A stretch of 64,000 bases of DNA from Terriglobia bacterium (GCA_020073465.1 JAIQFC010000010.1:124001-188000); one strand, 5' to 3'. Positions 49,110-59,387 are shown, numbered from the stretch's first letter. Made by a program: numbers and translations. Notes: generated by a model from the sequence alone, not told the origin.

Positions 49110-50234
49110 TCAGTTGTCCTCAGGTTTGGGGGCCGGATTGTTCCCGGGCTGGACTTTGTTGTTCACCTGGACGGCGGCCCCGTTGCGCAGCTTGAACACA
49201 CCCGAGGTCACGACTTCATCGCCAGGGTTAATTCCGGAGACGACCGCCACCTGGTCGCCCCGCGACCCTTCAAGCTTGACGAACTGTTGCCGCACGCCGC
49301 GATAACTCTGGCCTTTGGGGTCCTTGAGATCGGTGATAACGAAGACTGAGTCGCCATAGGGGGCATAGCTGATGGCGGACGCCGGCAGCGTGATCACTGG
49401 GCGGCTGGCGCCAACTCCCACCTCTACCTGAACGAACATGCCGGGCCGTAATTTGCCTTCCGGATTGGAAAGGGTGGCCTGTACCTGGATATTTCGGGTT
49501 GCTTCGTCCACCACCGAGTCGAGGGCCGTGACGCGACCGTTGAACACCTGGCCCGTAAGATCTTCGGAGGTAACGCGCAGGTTGCCGCCGACTCGCACTT
49601 GTCCGACCGCCTGCTGGGGTACGCCGAAGTCCACATAGATCGGGCTGAGAGACTGCAGCGGAACCACCGGGCTGCCGGCGGGCAGATACTGCCCGAGGTT
49701 GACCTTGCGGATACCCAGGATTCCGGAAAACGGGGCCCGGATAGTCTTTCGCTCAATCGTGGCACGAATCTCCGCCACATTCGCCTCGGTGGCCTTTTGC
49801 TGGGCCGTGGCCTGGTCGTACTCCGCCCGGGAGATGACACCGGCATTCACCAACTGCTGCATCCGGCCATATTGCACACGCGCCAAGTCGCGCTGCGCCT
49901 CAAGTGACGCCAACTGGGCCCGCTCTTGGCGTGTGTCAAGCTCGACGAGCACGTCTCCTGCGCGTACCGACTGCCCCGACTCAAACGAGATTCGCTCGAC
50001 AACTCCGGGAAGGTCCGCACTGACCGTCACACCGTGGACCGCTTCCATGGTACCGATTACGCCCATCGTTGCCGGCCACTGTTGGCGCTCAGCGGTAATG
50101 CTCGTGACGGCTTCAGGAGGCGGCTGAAACGCAGCGGCATGCACCGCCGACTCAACCTGTTTGAACTTTACGAATCCCAGGGTCGTGAGCAGTAACGCCG
50201 TCACGCCCAGCATCAGGATCATTCTTTTCGCCAT
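49110..50234 (-). CDS. RND efflux membrane-fusion (periplasmic adaptor) protein
   Basis: The 374-residue adaptor has a membrane or signal anchor (MILMLGVTALLLTTLGFV), a lipoyl/barrel-sandwich half (GVVERISFESGQSVRAGDVLVELDT), a short alpha-hairpin (about 100-150), the second lipoyl half (IRAPFSGILGIRKVNLGQYLPAG), a beta-barrel and a membrane-proximal domain. It links the inner-membrane pump encoded directly downstream with an outer-membrane channel. It is divergent from the second molybdopterin operon across 581 bases. Confidence 0.93.
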   Translation of the reverse strand: MAKRMILMLGVTALLLTTLGFVKFKQVESAVHAAAFQPPPEAVTSITAERQQWPATMGVIGTMEAVHGVTVSADLPGVVERISFESGQSVRAGDVLVELDTRQERAQLASLEAQRDLARVQYGRMQQLVNAGVISRAEYDQATAQQKATEANVAEIRATIERKTIRAPFSGILGIRKVNLGQYLPAGSPVVPLQSLSPIYVDFGVPQQAVGQVRVGGNLRVTSEDLTGQVFNGRVTALDSVVDEATRNIQVQATLSNPEGKLRPGMFVQVEVGVGASRPVITLPASAISYAPYGDSVFVITDLKDPKGQSYRGVRQQFVKLEGSRGDQVAVVSGINPGDEVVTSGVFKLRNGAAVQVNNKVQPGNNPAPKPEDN

Positions 50235-50815
<581 letters not shown>

Positions 50816-51271
50816 ATGATTCGCTTCAAAGTGAATGGCACGGAAAGGACGTACGACGGCGACCCCCAAATGCCCCTGCTGTGGTATCTGCGCGATATCG
50901 CCGGCTTTACTGGCACCAAGTTTGGTTGCGGTATGGCTCTCTGCGGAGCATGCACCGTTCATCAGAATGGTGATGCCGTTCGTTCCTGCTCCGTCTCCAT
51001 GGGCGAGGTGGACGGTACCAGCATCACCACCATCGAAGGACTCTCCACGAAAGGATTGCACCCGGTACAAAAAGCTTGGATGGAGATCAAGGTCCCGCAG
51101 TGCGGGTATTGCCAGACCGGACAGATCATGCAGGCGGTTGCTCTTCTGAACCAGAATCACAATCCCAGCGATCAGGAGATTGACGCCGTGATGTCCGGCA
51201 ATCTCTGCCGCTGCGGCACCTACCAGCGCATTCGCGCGGCGATTCACCAGGCTGCGAAGGAGTTGGCATGA
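50816..51271 (+). CDS. Isoquinoline 1-oxidoreductase-like alpha subunit (2Fe-2S), second copy
   Basis: The ATG at 50816 is preceded by GGAGGAG. The 151-residue product has the two 2Fe-2S domains of the family ([16 protein letters not shown] ... RSC and [10 protein letters not shown] ... GNLCRCGTY). It is closely similar to the product at 33765 and overlaps the large-subunit gene by four bases (ATGA), so the pair is translationally coupled. Confidence 0.93.
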   Translation: MIRFKVNGTERTYDGDPQMPLLWYLRDIAGFTGTKFGCGMALCGACTVHQNGDAVRSCSVSMGEVDGTSITTIEGLSTKGLHPVQKAWMEIKVPQCGYCQTGQIMQAVALLNQNHNPSDQEIDAVMSGNLCRCGTYQRIRAAIHQAAKELA

Positions 51272-53505
51272 ACAACATCCAGAATGTCAGTCGTCGCAGA
51301 TTTCTAAAGGGTTCTTTCGTTGCCGGAACGTTCGTGCTCGGCGCGCGCCTCGTCCCCGAACCGCTTTGGGCCGCCGCTTCGAGTGCGGCTCCGGTCGTTT
51401 TTCAACCGGATATCTTTCTCGGTATCGCAAGTGACGGCACCGTCACCATCGTTGCTCATCGCTCCGAGATGGGTTGTGGCAGCCGAACCGCGCTGCCGCT
51501 GGTTGTCGCCGACGAACTCGATGCCGATTGGTCGAAGGTGAAGATTGACCAGGCCATCGGCGATCCCAGGTACGGCGACCAGGATACCGACGGCTCGCAC
51601 TCTGTACGGAGTTACTTCGACCAGATGCGCCAGATCGGCGCTACCGCTCGCGTCATGTTGATCACCGCTGCTGCCAAACAGTGGGGTGTCTCGGGCAAAG
51701 AGTGCACGACCGAACCGGGCTTCGTCGTACACAAGGCGAGCGCTCGCAAACTCAGCTACGGTGGGCTCGCCGCTGCTGCCGCCAAACTCCCGGTTCCGAA
51801 GAAGGAAGACGTCCTGCTCAAGAAAAGGTCTGAGTGGCGCTACATCGGCAAGGACAACGCCCTTTTCGATCTCCCGGACATCGTTACCGGCAAAGCTACT
51901 TTCGGGATGGATGCCAACATGCCCGGCATGGTGTACGCCTCGATCGAGCATCCGCCTGTCCTCGGACAGACGATCAAGTCCTACGACGACAAGGAAGCGC
52001 TCAAGATACCGGGCGTGAAGCAGACGCTTACCATCAGCCCCTTCAAACCACCACATCAGTTCCAACCGCTCGGCGGCGTAGCCGTCATTGCGGATCACAC
52101 CTGGGCTGCATTCCAGGGGCGCAAAGCTCTGAAGATCGACTGGGACGCCAGTCCCAATGCAGTCTACAACTCCGACCAATTCCGCAAGACCCTCGAATCT
52201 ACGGCCCGTCAGCCGGGGAAAGTTGTCCGCAACGTTGGCGATGTCGACGCGGCGTTTGCCAAGGGCGGCAAGATCATCGAGGCTGAGTACTACACTCCAC
52301 ATCTCGCGCATGCCTCGATGGAGCCACCGGTCGCCGTTGCGGAGTACCGTGACGGAAAGGTGCTCGCCTGGGCGCCCACTCAGAACCCGCAAGCCGTGCA
52401 GGAAACGATTGCGGGCGTAATGGGCATCAAGAAAGAGGATGTTACATGTCACGTCACTCTTCTCGGGGGCGGTTTCGGCCGGAAATCCAAACCCGACCAG
52501 GTCGCGGAAGCAGCGGTCCTCTCGAAACAGCTGGGCAAACCGGTGAAGGTTGTCTGGTCTCGCGAAGACGATATCAAATTCGACTTCTTCCATTCGGTCG
52601 CGGCTATGTATCTGAAGGCGGCGATTGGCCCGGACGGCAAGCCCACCGCATGGCTGCAGCGCACCGTTTATCCACCGATCGGTTCCACCTTCGATGTCAA
52701 TGCCAAGTATGCCGATGATGAAATGGGCCTCGGCTGGAACAACCTTCCATTCGACATTCCCAACCACCGGGCCGAGAATGGGCCCGCCGATGCCCATGTG
52801 CGCATCGGTTGGTTTCGCAGTGTTGCCAACATCTATCACGCGTTTGCCATTCACTCCTTCGCGGATGAACTTGCCAACGCCGCCAACAAGGACTCCGTGC
52901 AGTATTTGCTGGAGCTGATTGGACCGCCGCGCAGGGTCCCACTGGAATACAAGCCCGAGGAGCAGGATGAGGCAAAACGTTATCCGCTCGATACCGCTCG
53001 GCTTCGTCGCGTGGTGGAGATCGTGGCCGAGAAGTCAGGCTGGGGAAAGCGTCCCAGCGGGAAAGGACACGGCTTCGGCATTGCGGCACACCGCAGTTTC
53101 CTGACCTACGTCGCGACGGTGGTTGAAGTCGAGGTGGACGGCGACGGCCAGGTGCAAATCCCCAACGTCTGGACTGCTGTCGATGCCGGGACTGTAGTTG
53201 CGCCCGACAACGTCCGCAACCAGTTTGAAGGGGCCGCCAACTTCGCAGCAAGCCTCGCCCTTCTCAGCGAGATTACCGTCACTAACGGTGTCGTGAACCA
53301 GGGCAACTTCGGCGACTACAAACTCATACGTATGGATCGCGCTGCGAGACACACGCACGTGTACGTCGTCGAAAGCGACGCTCCACCTGCCGGCGTTGGG
53401 GAGCCTGGTGTTCCACCGTTTGCTCCGGCTCTTTACAACGCTGTCTATGCTGCAACCGGCAAACGCATCCGTGAGATGCCACTCTCGAAAACGAAGCTGG
53501 TCTAG
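51268..53505 (+). CDS. Isoquinoline 1-oxidoreductase-like beta subunit (molybdopterin), second copy, Tat-exported
   Basis: The 745-residue subunit starts with a clear twin-arginine signal ([19 protein letters not shown]). It carries the molybdopterin segments [21 protein letters not shown] and the catalytic Glu in [16 protein letters not shown]. In the second cofactor loop the first copy reads [11 protein letters not shown], whereas this protein reads [13 protein letters not shown], so the substrate pockets probably differ and the two enzymes are not simple duplicates. A strong terminator follows 21 bases after the stop. The electron acceptor is not encoded nearby. Confidence 0.93.
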   Translation: MNNIQNVSRRRFLKGSFVAGTFVLGARLVPEPLWAAASSAAPVVFQPDIFLGIASDGTVTIVAHRSEMGCGSRTALPLVVADELDADWSKVKIDQAIGDPRYGDQDTDGSHSVRSYFDQMRQIGATARVMLITAAAKQWGVSGKECTTEPGFVVHKASARKLSYGGLAAAAAKLPVPKKEDVLLKKRSEWRYIGKDNALFDLPDIVTGKATFGMDANMPGMVYASIEHPPVLGQTIKSYDDKEALKIPGVKQTLTISPFKPPHQFQPLGGVAVIADHTWAAFQGRKALKIDWDASPNAVYNSDQFRKTLESTARQPGKVVRNVGDVDAAFAKGGKIIEAEYYTPHLAHASMEPPVAVAEYRDGKVLAWAPTQNPQAVQETIAGVMGIKKEDVTCHVTLLGGGFGRKSKPDQVAEAAVLSKQLGKPVKVVWSREDDIKFDFFHSVAAMYLKAAIGPDGKPTAWLQRTVYPPIGSTFDVNAKYADDEMGLGWNNLPFDIPNHRAENGPADAHVRIGWFRSVANIYHAFAIHSFADELANAANKDSVQYLLELIGPPRRVPLEYKPEEQDEAKRYPLDTARLRRVVEIVAEKSGWGKRPSGKGHGFGIAAHRSFLTYVATVVEVEVDGDGQVQIPNVWTAVDAGTVVAPDNVRNQFEGAANFAASLALLSEITVTNGVVNQGNFGDYKLIRMDRAARHTHVYVVESDAPPAGVGEPGVPPFAPALYNAVYAATGKRIREMPLSKTKLV

Positions 53506-53856
53506 GAGTAGTGAGAACAGCGTGAGGGACGGATCCAGGATCCGTCCCTTTTCTTCTTCTCTCCGCCGCGACGACGCCGAGTATCCGGTTGCTCTTTCGG
53601 CAGCTTGTAACCGGTAGGGAACCAGATTTCGTCGAGAGTCAAGCGGGTGCGCCCCTTCTAGACGGAGAGCATTCCTCGGCTAACGTCTGGATCATCCGAC
53701 CCCTAGTGTGCGCAGCATCACTGACACCAGCCTTTGCAGCTTGCAGACTCAGGGGGCATTCGACCGCGCAGTGTCTCGAAGGCAAATACTCTCTCGACCG
53801 CACGAGTGGAACAGTGTGAGCGGTAGAGAAGCAGTTGCTGACCAGGATGACCCGTT
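53506..53856 (+). other. Intergenic region before the dikinase-like gene
   Basis: The first part holds the terminator at 53526-53553. The rest has no convincing gene and presumably contains the promoter of the dikinase-like gene; no clear regulatory palindrome was seen. Confidence 0.4.
53526..53553 (+). terminator. Rho-independent terminator after the second molybdopterin operon
   Basis: A ten-base perfect stem GGGACGGATC/GATCCGTCCC with a three-base loop is followed by TTTTCTTCTTCT. It closes the operon ending at 53505. Confidence 0.85.
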
Positions 53857-56526
53857 ATGGGAACCGTTACGGCGACGGAAGTTTGCGACTTCAGAATCCG
53901 CGGAAACTACTTCAACTGGCGCAGCCTCCTGTCCCGGCGGGAGCTGCATTCTTCGAAGAAAGAAACCATAGTTGCGAACCATCCTGGATATTCTCCTCCC
54001 GTCGTGGACTTCGACCTTCACGGTGGCACAACCCGCAGCATCGTAGTGAGCGAGTCCGATATCCCTCTGCTGTGCGACGAGGACACTGAAAAGGCGAAAA
54101 GGCACCTCTCCCTGATTCTCGACGCCCGTCAGGGCGATGCCAGAGCTGCAAAGGAGTTGTCCTCCGCAGCGCAAGAGTATTCCTTGGGTGCAACGGTCCA
54201 GCCGTCTGAAAGTCCTTTTGTGGTTCCTTGCACAAGCTGCCAGCCCCATTCCGAGCAGGCCATTAGTCAAAAAGCGTTCGTACTTCTGAAACTGTGCCAG
54301 CTCGGCTATCCCGTGCCGGACTTTGTCGTGCTTACCGCGCAGGCTTACGCCGAGCGCGCTCAGGGTTTTGAGCAGCATCTCGTGGACGCCCTCAAGCAAC
54401 TCGAGATCGTAACCATGCAGAACCTGGGGGACTGTAAGAACCCTCTGGTGTTCGCCATCCGCTGCGCCACCGGCCACTACATTCCTGGAGTCATGGATAC
54501 CTACCTCAACGTAGGAGTGACGGAGAAGACGGTGCCCTGCTTGGAAAGGATGTATGGCCCCGTTGCCGCGCACAAGATGTTCCTGAATAATTTGAGGAAC
54601 CTCTGTCACTCGCTCGACCGCGACGAGCATACTGCCCTTGTGGGTGCCGTCAAGTCCGATCTCTCTCCCGATGAGGTCGACCGGTTAGTGGAGCAGTTGT
54701 CCGGCATCCTCAGGAGAACTGACAGGAGGCTCGTCGAAGATCCGTTTGTTCAAGCTGCCTTTTTCGTGAGACAGGCCTACAAGCATTTTGACGAGAACCT
54801 GGAACTGGTGCTGACGCTCTGCCGGGGAACGGAACACTATCCCAGCCTCATTCTGCAGAAAATGATCTGCACGGTCCGGCACGAAAATGCCTACGCCGGT
54901 GTGATCTCCAGCCGCAATACATACACGGGATCGGGTATCGAGCTCCAGACCGCCCACAATATCTTCGGCGAAGAAATGATGACGGGCACAGCGGAGATCG
55001 AATCCACCGTGTTTGAGGACAGAGAATCCATTAAGGGCGTCTTTCCTGCCGTCTATCATTTTGTCCCCCATCTTCGGGAACTTGAACGAGAGTTTGAGTC
55101 GCCTGTGACGATCGAGTTCGCCGTGGAAGCTACAGAACGATATCAGTGGTTTGGACTCCTGCAGCTCAATGAAACGGGCATGGCAGGTCGCGCCGCCCTC
55201 ACCTCGGTGGTGGACATGCACAAGTCGGGAACGATATCGCGCCGACGCGTAACCGAACTCATACGGCCCTACCACATCAGGCAGCTCACGAGTGACACGA
55301 TCGACCAGGAGGTTTTCGACACGCTCAACACCTTCTGCTCCGGTGTGTCTGTGCTGCCAAGGTCAGCAGTGTCGGCTCGCGTTTATTTCACGGGTGAGGG
55401 CGCTTTGCGAGCCAAGAGTCAGGGGGAGAAGGTGTGCCTTTGCAAGAAGACCTTTGTCCCCACTGACACGGTTGTGATGCGGGAAGTGGACGCAATCATA
55501 AGCCTGACCTCAGCCGCCATCCATGTCGTCACGATCTGCCAAAGCCTGGGTATCCCCGCTCTCCTGAACCTGGAGAGAAATGGAGTCTCGCTGCAACCGG
55601 ACGGGAGCCTTGTCAACTCCGCGGGAAGGGAAATCAAGGAGGGGGACTGGATCACTATTTCGTCGAGACGTCGATCGCTCTACGAGGGAAAAGCGAAGTT
55701 CACACCGGCGAGGCTCTTGCGCTACATGAGAGGAGAGCCTGTCGAGATGGACGAGGAAGAAAGAAAAGCCTTTGCTTCTATCGCCTACGCATACCGCTAC
55801 TACCAGCAGTTGACCAGAGGTCTCGAAGCGGACCAGATCTCGACTCTTAGTGAAGTCACCAGGCTTGTGAATTTCGAACTGAGGGGGGAATCTGAGGAGG
55901 CGAAGCAGCTTGTGAACGCCTGGTTCGACGACCGCGAAACCGCATACATGGAAGAGGTTCTAAAAAGCGATATTGGCGACCACCTGGGGCAAGGTAATGT
56001 TTTTGACATGCTCACACTGGACCGGAAGATCCGGTTCTTCAGGGGGGCTCTGGCAAAATGCTCCCGCGAACACATTTCCGGCTACGAGGCAGGCGCCTTT
56101 ATGCTGGGCCGGTTCTTGTCCGCGCGGTATCCCGTCGCCTTCTGGAAATGTTTTAGCCCTTCAGAAATCGGTCTTCTGGTGAACGAGTGGGTTCTCTTTG
56201 AGAAGTACATGCAGCTTCTCCACCACGTGGGCGAGAGGAAAGTTCTTCTGGCTCGCAAGCAGATTCTCAAGGACGGGCTTGGCCAGCTCTCGCTTCACCC
56301 GGGCAATGTGCAATGCTTCATCACGCTTAAACTAAGCGGCGCACGCCTGGAGGAAGCCAGAAATACCTTGCCCCCATGGAGCGATCCCCAATCCGTGAGA
56401 GTGCTGGAGCTTCTCCAGCAGCCCTATCGGGCTTTCTATGATTTCGACGCTGTCTGGTCCGTCAGGCAGCTTGAGAAGGTCTGTCGCGAGGAGAACCTTC
56501 CTCTTCCCCGGCCGGACGACGTCTAG
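53857..56526 (+). CDS. Pyruvate-phosphate-dikinase-like protein lacking the PEP/pyruvate-binding barrel, with a novel C-terminus
   Basis: Residues about 135-475 match the N-terminal nucleotide-binding region of PPDK: AFVLLKLCQLGYPVPDFVVLT, the IRCATGHYIPGVMDTYLNVG loop (Arg202, as in PPDK SMPGMMDT), the NTYTGSGIELQTAHNIFGEEMMTGT segment and TIEFAVE (Glu420). The PPDK LQTRNGKRT motif reads LQLNETGMAGR, so the Arg that contacts ATP phosphates is Asn438. Residues about 497-600 are the swivelling phosphohistidine domain; His556 (SAAIHVVTICQSLGIPALL) aligns with the catalytic His of SHAAVVARGLGIP. The C-terminal PEP/pyruvate TIM barrel (about 350 residues in PPDK) is missing; instead about 230 mostly helical, unrecognised residues follow. 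Arg codons AGA/AGG are frequent, unlike neighbouring genes, hinting at transfer. Its stop overlaps that of the convergent enolase fusion at CTAG 56523-56526. Confidence 0.85.
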   Translation: MGTVTATEVCDFRIRGNYFNWRSLLSRRELHSSKKETIVANHPGYSPPVVDFDLHGGTTRSIVVSESDIPLLCDEDTEKAKRHLSLILDARQGDARAAKELSSAAQEYSLGATVQPSESPFVVPCTSCQPHSEQAISQKAFVLLKLCQLGYPVPDFVVLTAQAYAERAQGFEQHLVDALKQLEIVTMQNLGDCKNPLVFAIRCATGHYIPGVMDTYLNVGVTEKTVPCLERMYGPVAAHKMFLNNLRNLCHSLDRDEHTALVGAVKSDLSPDEVDRLVEQLSGILRRTDRRLVEDPFVQAAFFVRQAYKHFDENLELVLTLCRGTEHYPSLILQKMICTVRHENAYAGVISSRNTYTGSGIELQTAHNIFGEEMMTGTAEIESTVFEDRESIKGVFPAVYHFVPHLRELEREFESPVTIEFAVEATERYQWFGLLQLNETGMAGRAALTSVVDMHKSGTISRRRVTELIRPYHIRQLTSDTIDQEVFDTLNTFCSGVSVLPRSAVSARVYFTGEGALRAKSQGEKVCLCKKTFVPTDTVVMREVDAIISLTSAAIHVVTICQSLGIPALLNLERNGVSLQPDGSLVNSAGREIKEGDWITISSRRRSLYEGKAKFTPARLLRYMRGEPVEMDEEERKAFASIAYAYRYYQQLTRGLEADQISTLSEVTRLVNFELRGESEEAKQLVNAWFDDRETAYMEEVLKSDIGDHLGQGNVFDMLTLDRKIRFFRGALAKCSREHISGYEAGAFMLGRFLSARYPVAFWKCFSPSEIGLLVNEWVLFEKYMQLLHHVGERKVLLARKQILKDGLGQLSLHPGNVQCFITLKLSGARLEEARNTLPPWSDPQSVRVLELLQQPYRAFYDFDAVWSVRQLEKVCREENLPLPRPDDV

Positions 56527-59069
56527 AACGCGTGAACAACCTCCGGGACCGGTATTGCTACTGCTGACTTGATCCCGTATAGATAATCGCGGTCAATCGT
56601 TGATTCCATCTCCCGGAGCACCTCGGGAAGCTCCTTTCCGTCTCTCGCCGCAACCAGACGTCCCAGCGCGAGCGAGAGGGAGAGCACCGCATTCATGCCG
56701 AGATTCGCCTTTCTCTGCATGATCTGGATCCTTTCCTCGGCGGAGGCGTCTGCGGAGATCTTGCCTCGCTTTATGGCGAGGTCCAGTTCGAGCAATAGCA
56801 TTTCCCGATCAAGGTCAACCAGCGATCCTAGCGACGAAATCCTTTGTCCCAGGAAGCGAGGAGCGAGCACTTCAGTTACGTTGGCCACGGCGTTCAGACA
56901 GCCCTTCCCGCCGTATCGCTTAGCCCGCATCCAGAGGTCCGCCAATTCACGATTTTCCTTGGCGATCGCATCGGCCTTCAAGTTGCCCAGGAAGCGATAG
57001 GTTTTCTCCTTCTCTTTGAAAACGAAGTAATTGGGGAACTTCCGGGTGAGCGGACCAGCCTCAATGATGCTGTCCACCAGGTGGATGGCCTCATCCGTGC
57101 CAGCCGAGACGCCCAGTGGGGTGGCAGCGGAGAACTTCATGCCGTTGTCGAGCATCACTACCACTCCAACGGTCGGTACGCCCGCGTTCGTCGGTTCCTC
57201 GTGAGCGGAGATGTCGGCAATGACGAGATCGGGATCGAGTCTCCGAGTGATCTTTGTACCCTTCTTCGCCATTTCCATGAGTTCGACGATTCTCCCGTAT
57301 TTGACCAGCCTCTCCGTGTTGGCTCCACCCCCGCACTTGAGGCCGAGCGCACCAACCGCGAAGCTGATGTCGGCTTCCATCACCTCGTTGGGAGACTTGG
57401 ACCGGTGAGAGACCACCAAGGCGAGCCCCAACTCCTTCGCCGTACGAGTCGCCAGCAGGGTCTCACTCAGGGTGCCGATCTGGTTGGCCTTGATTAAGGC
57501 AGTGTTGATGAGCCCCTCTTCGGCGCATTTTCGAATCGTGGAATCCTTGGTCGTAACCAGATCGTCCCCGATGATGAGGATTTCCTGGTCGAGCGCCTTC
57601 ATGAGTTTCTTCCAACCTTCGTAGTCGTCCTCGGCAAAAGGGTCCTCGAGCGAAACGATGGGATACTTCTTGACCCAGCGAATATACAGGTCGACCATTT
57701 CGTCGGTGCTCAGAACCTTCGGATCCTCGGCTCTCCAGAAGAGGTACTGGCCTACTGACTCCTTCTCCCCCGTCTTCTCCCGGTAAGCATTGCTGAGTTC
57801 GCTGGCGGCGGGATCGAGCGCGATGCAAACATCCCGGTCGGGAACAAAGCCGCATTCCTCGATGGCCTGGACAGCGACTCTTAGTGCCCTCTCTTCCGGG
57901 AGCGAGTCGCATTTTTCCCTGGCGTAGGAGGCCACGATGCCTCCTTCCAGGCCGATGCCCACGAAATTCAGACCTTCCGTGTCCTGGATGATCTGGATCG
58001 CCCTGGTTTGCAGCATATTGATGACCCGTTGTGCCTCAATGTAATCCTTGGCGGTAAGCGGCAGGAACATCAATTCCTGGAAGCTCAAGTTGCCGCCCAT
58101 CTCCTCGGTGTGACGCCCTCCCTGGATGGAATTCCTGAACTCCCAGGGGGCGAACACAATCTTTCCGTCCGGCAGTTCCAGTTCCTGGAGCCGGTGCAGC
58201 CGGAGCTTGCGCCTGAGTTCGGCCAACTTTACCGGGCGCTCTTCTTGCGTCGCGCGAGCCGGTTCCGCGGCCCTCACGTCCGCTGTTCTTGCCGCCGCCT
58301 CTCGCTGCCGTTCCCGGAACGCCTTGTATTTTCCTGCGTCCGAGAGCAGGAAGTCGAAGAGAGCGACAACGCCCACGGTGAACAGGAGTCTCCCCACGTA
58401 CACCGCTGTCGGAGAAGCGACGCGTAGGCCAAGCAAGATCAGGATGATTCCAGGCAGAAACGCCATCTGGCTGAGCACCTTGCTCGCCCTCGGGCCGGCC
58501 GCCGACACCGCCAGGTTCTGCGTCTTCACGGCCGGGTGGAAGCTCCCCGCCTCCTTGTGCACTCCCTGGAAAGTTCCGTACGGGATCTTGGCGAACATCT
58601 CGAGATACCAGAGCCACCTGCCAAGCAGGCCTTGATTCAGTTTTTGCTCCGCAGGACCGGCAAGCTCCGGTCTCAGATTGTTGGTTCTCACCGCCGTCAG
58701 GTAGTGCCCCATCTCGTGGATGGCGATGTTGGAATGCCATGCCACATACCACATCAGAGACGAGATCACGACCTCGATGCTCAGGAACATCTGCCGCAGC
58801 ACATCGAATCTTGATGCGACGTGGAGCGAAATGCTCAGCAATGAGGTCAGGAAGGCGGCGTGGAAGGAAACGAGCTTGTGATTGGCAATGATCCAACCAC
58901 GATCCAAGCGCGGGGTCTCGCTCGATTGCGCGACGAATGCGAAAACACGCTCGGGAAGGCCGAGAAGAAGCCGACCGACTCCTGTCGAGAGCTGCTTCCA
59001 ACGGCCGCCGGGATTTCGATAATTAGTGTTGATGAGGAGATCTTTGAATATGCCGGGGTGCTTCAGCAT
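56523..59069 (-). CDS. Membrane metalloprotease-like domain fused to a circularly permuted enolase
   Basis: Residues 1-250 are a membrane domain with about four helices and the zinc-protease motif HEMGH (118-122) inside a helix, followed by a later helix ending FLLSDAGKYK, reminiscent of site-2 proteases. A charged linker (250-300) leads to enolase in swapped order. First the catalytic barrel (about 310-600): GGRH320, QE332, LEGG E375, ALD419PAASE, LE475DPFAEDD, GD502D, IK527ANQIGT, SH555RS and LK578, matching yeast His159, Glu168, Glu211, Asp246, Glu295, Asp320, Lys345, His373 and Lys396. Then the enolase capping domain (about 615-845): AGVPTVGVVV, PLGVS655AGTDEA for the Ser39 loop, YGGKGCLNAVANVTEVLAP and KANLGMNAVLSLSLALGR. 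It should convert 2-phosphoglycerate to PEP at the membrane. ATG 59069 follows GGAG. Start, frame and permutation are seen; activity is inferred. Confidence 0.9.
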   Translation of the reverse strand: MLKHPGIFKDLLINTNYRNPGGRWKQLSTGVGRLLLGLPERVFAFVAQSSETPRLDRGWIIANHKLVSFHAAFLTSLLSISLHVASRFDVLRQMFLSIEVVISSLMWYVAWHSNIAIHEMGHYLTAVRTNNLRPELAGPAEQKLNQGLLGRWLWYLEMFAKIPYGTFQGVHKEAGSFHPAVKTQNLAVSAAGPRASKVLSQMAFLPGIILILLGLRVASPTAVYVGRLLFTVGVVALFDFLLSDAGKYKAFRERQREAAARTADVRAAEPARATQEERPVKLAELRRKLRLHRLQELELPDGKIVFAPWEFRNSIQGGRHTEEMGGNLSFQELMFLPLTAKDYIEAQRVINMLQTRAIQIIQDTEGLNFVGIGLEGGIVASYAREKCDSLPEERALRVAVQAIEECGFVPDRDVCIALDPAASELSNAYREKTGEKESVGQYLFWRAEDPKVLSTDEMVDLYIRWVKKYPIVSLEDPFAEDDYEGWKKLMKALDQEILIIGDDLVTTKDSTIRKCAEEGLINTALIKANQIGTLSETLLATRTAKELGLALVVSHRSKSPNEVMEADISFAVGALGLKCGGGANTERLVKYGRIVELMEMAKKGTKITRRLDPDLVIADISAHEEPTNAGVPTVGVVVMLDNGMKFSAATPLGVSAGTDEAIHLVDSIIEAGPLTRKFPNYFVFKEKEKTYRFLGNLKADAIAKENRELADLWMRAKRYGGKGCLNAVANVTEVLAPRFLGQRISSLGSLVDLDREMLLLELDLAIKRGKISADASAEERIQIMQRKANLGMNAVLSLSLALGRLVAARDGKELPEVLREMESTIDRDYLYGIKSAVAIPVPEVVHAF

Positions 59070-59236
59070 GGCGTGCTCCAGTGAGACGAGGTTTGTCGAG
59101 TTGCTATTCGGCGGTAGCGCTTCTTTTCGTCCGGAGTCTACAGACTCGCTGCTTTGATTCGAGAGTCAGTTCTGATGAAATCGGCTTGGAACCAATAGGC
59201 ATTGCTCAGATTCTCTATTGCAGGCGGCTGTCGGTC

Positions 59237-59252
59237 TGTGACTCCCATCACA
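59237..59252. promoter_or_regulatory. CRP/FNR-family palindrome TGTGA-N6-TCACA (second copy)
   Basis: TGTGA-CTCCCA-TCACA, 168 bases upstream of the enolase-fusion start. The arms extend by one more base pair (CTGTGA/TCACAG). It is the nearer of the two sites to that gene. Confidence 0.6.
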
Positions 59253-59371
59253 GCTAGGTGAGGCGCTAAGCGCAGGATGGCTGTGTGCGAGCTTCGCATC
59301 CCGCCGTGTTCCCGTTCCGCTGCCATTTCAAGAAGGGTCAACCCCCTGGAGTGCTCAGCTGCACGGTAGTA

Positions 59372-59387
59372 TGTGAGCCGGATCACA
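59372..59387. promoter_or_regulatory. CRP/FNR-family palindrome TGTGA-N6-TCACA (third copy)
   Basis: TGTGA-GCCGGA-TCACA, with arms extended to TATGTGA/TCACATA. It lies 103 bases upstream of the RND adaptor start, a distance usual for activation, and 303 bases from the enolase-fusion start. Confidence 0.6.

Noticed and set aside
48184-49305. 373-codon plus-strand ORF opposite the RND pump
   Set aside because: Covers the junction of pump and adaptor genes antisense; no domain visible.
51304-52854. 516-codon antisense ORF opposite the second molybdopterin subunit
   Set aside because: GC-rich codon bias leaves the complementary frame open; product lacks recognisable domains, whereas the sense strand is a clear molybdoenzyme.
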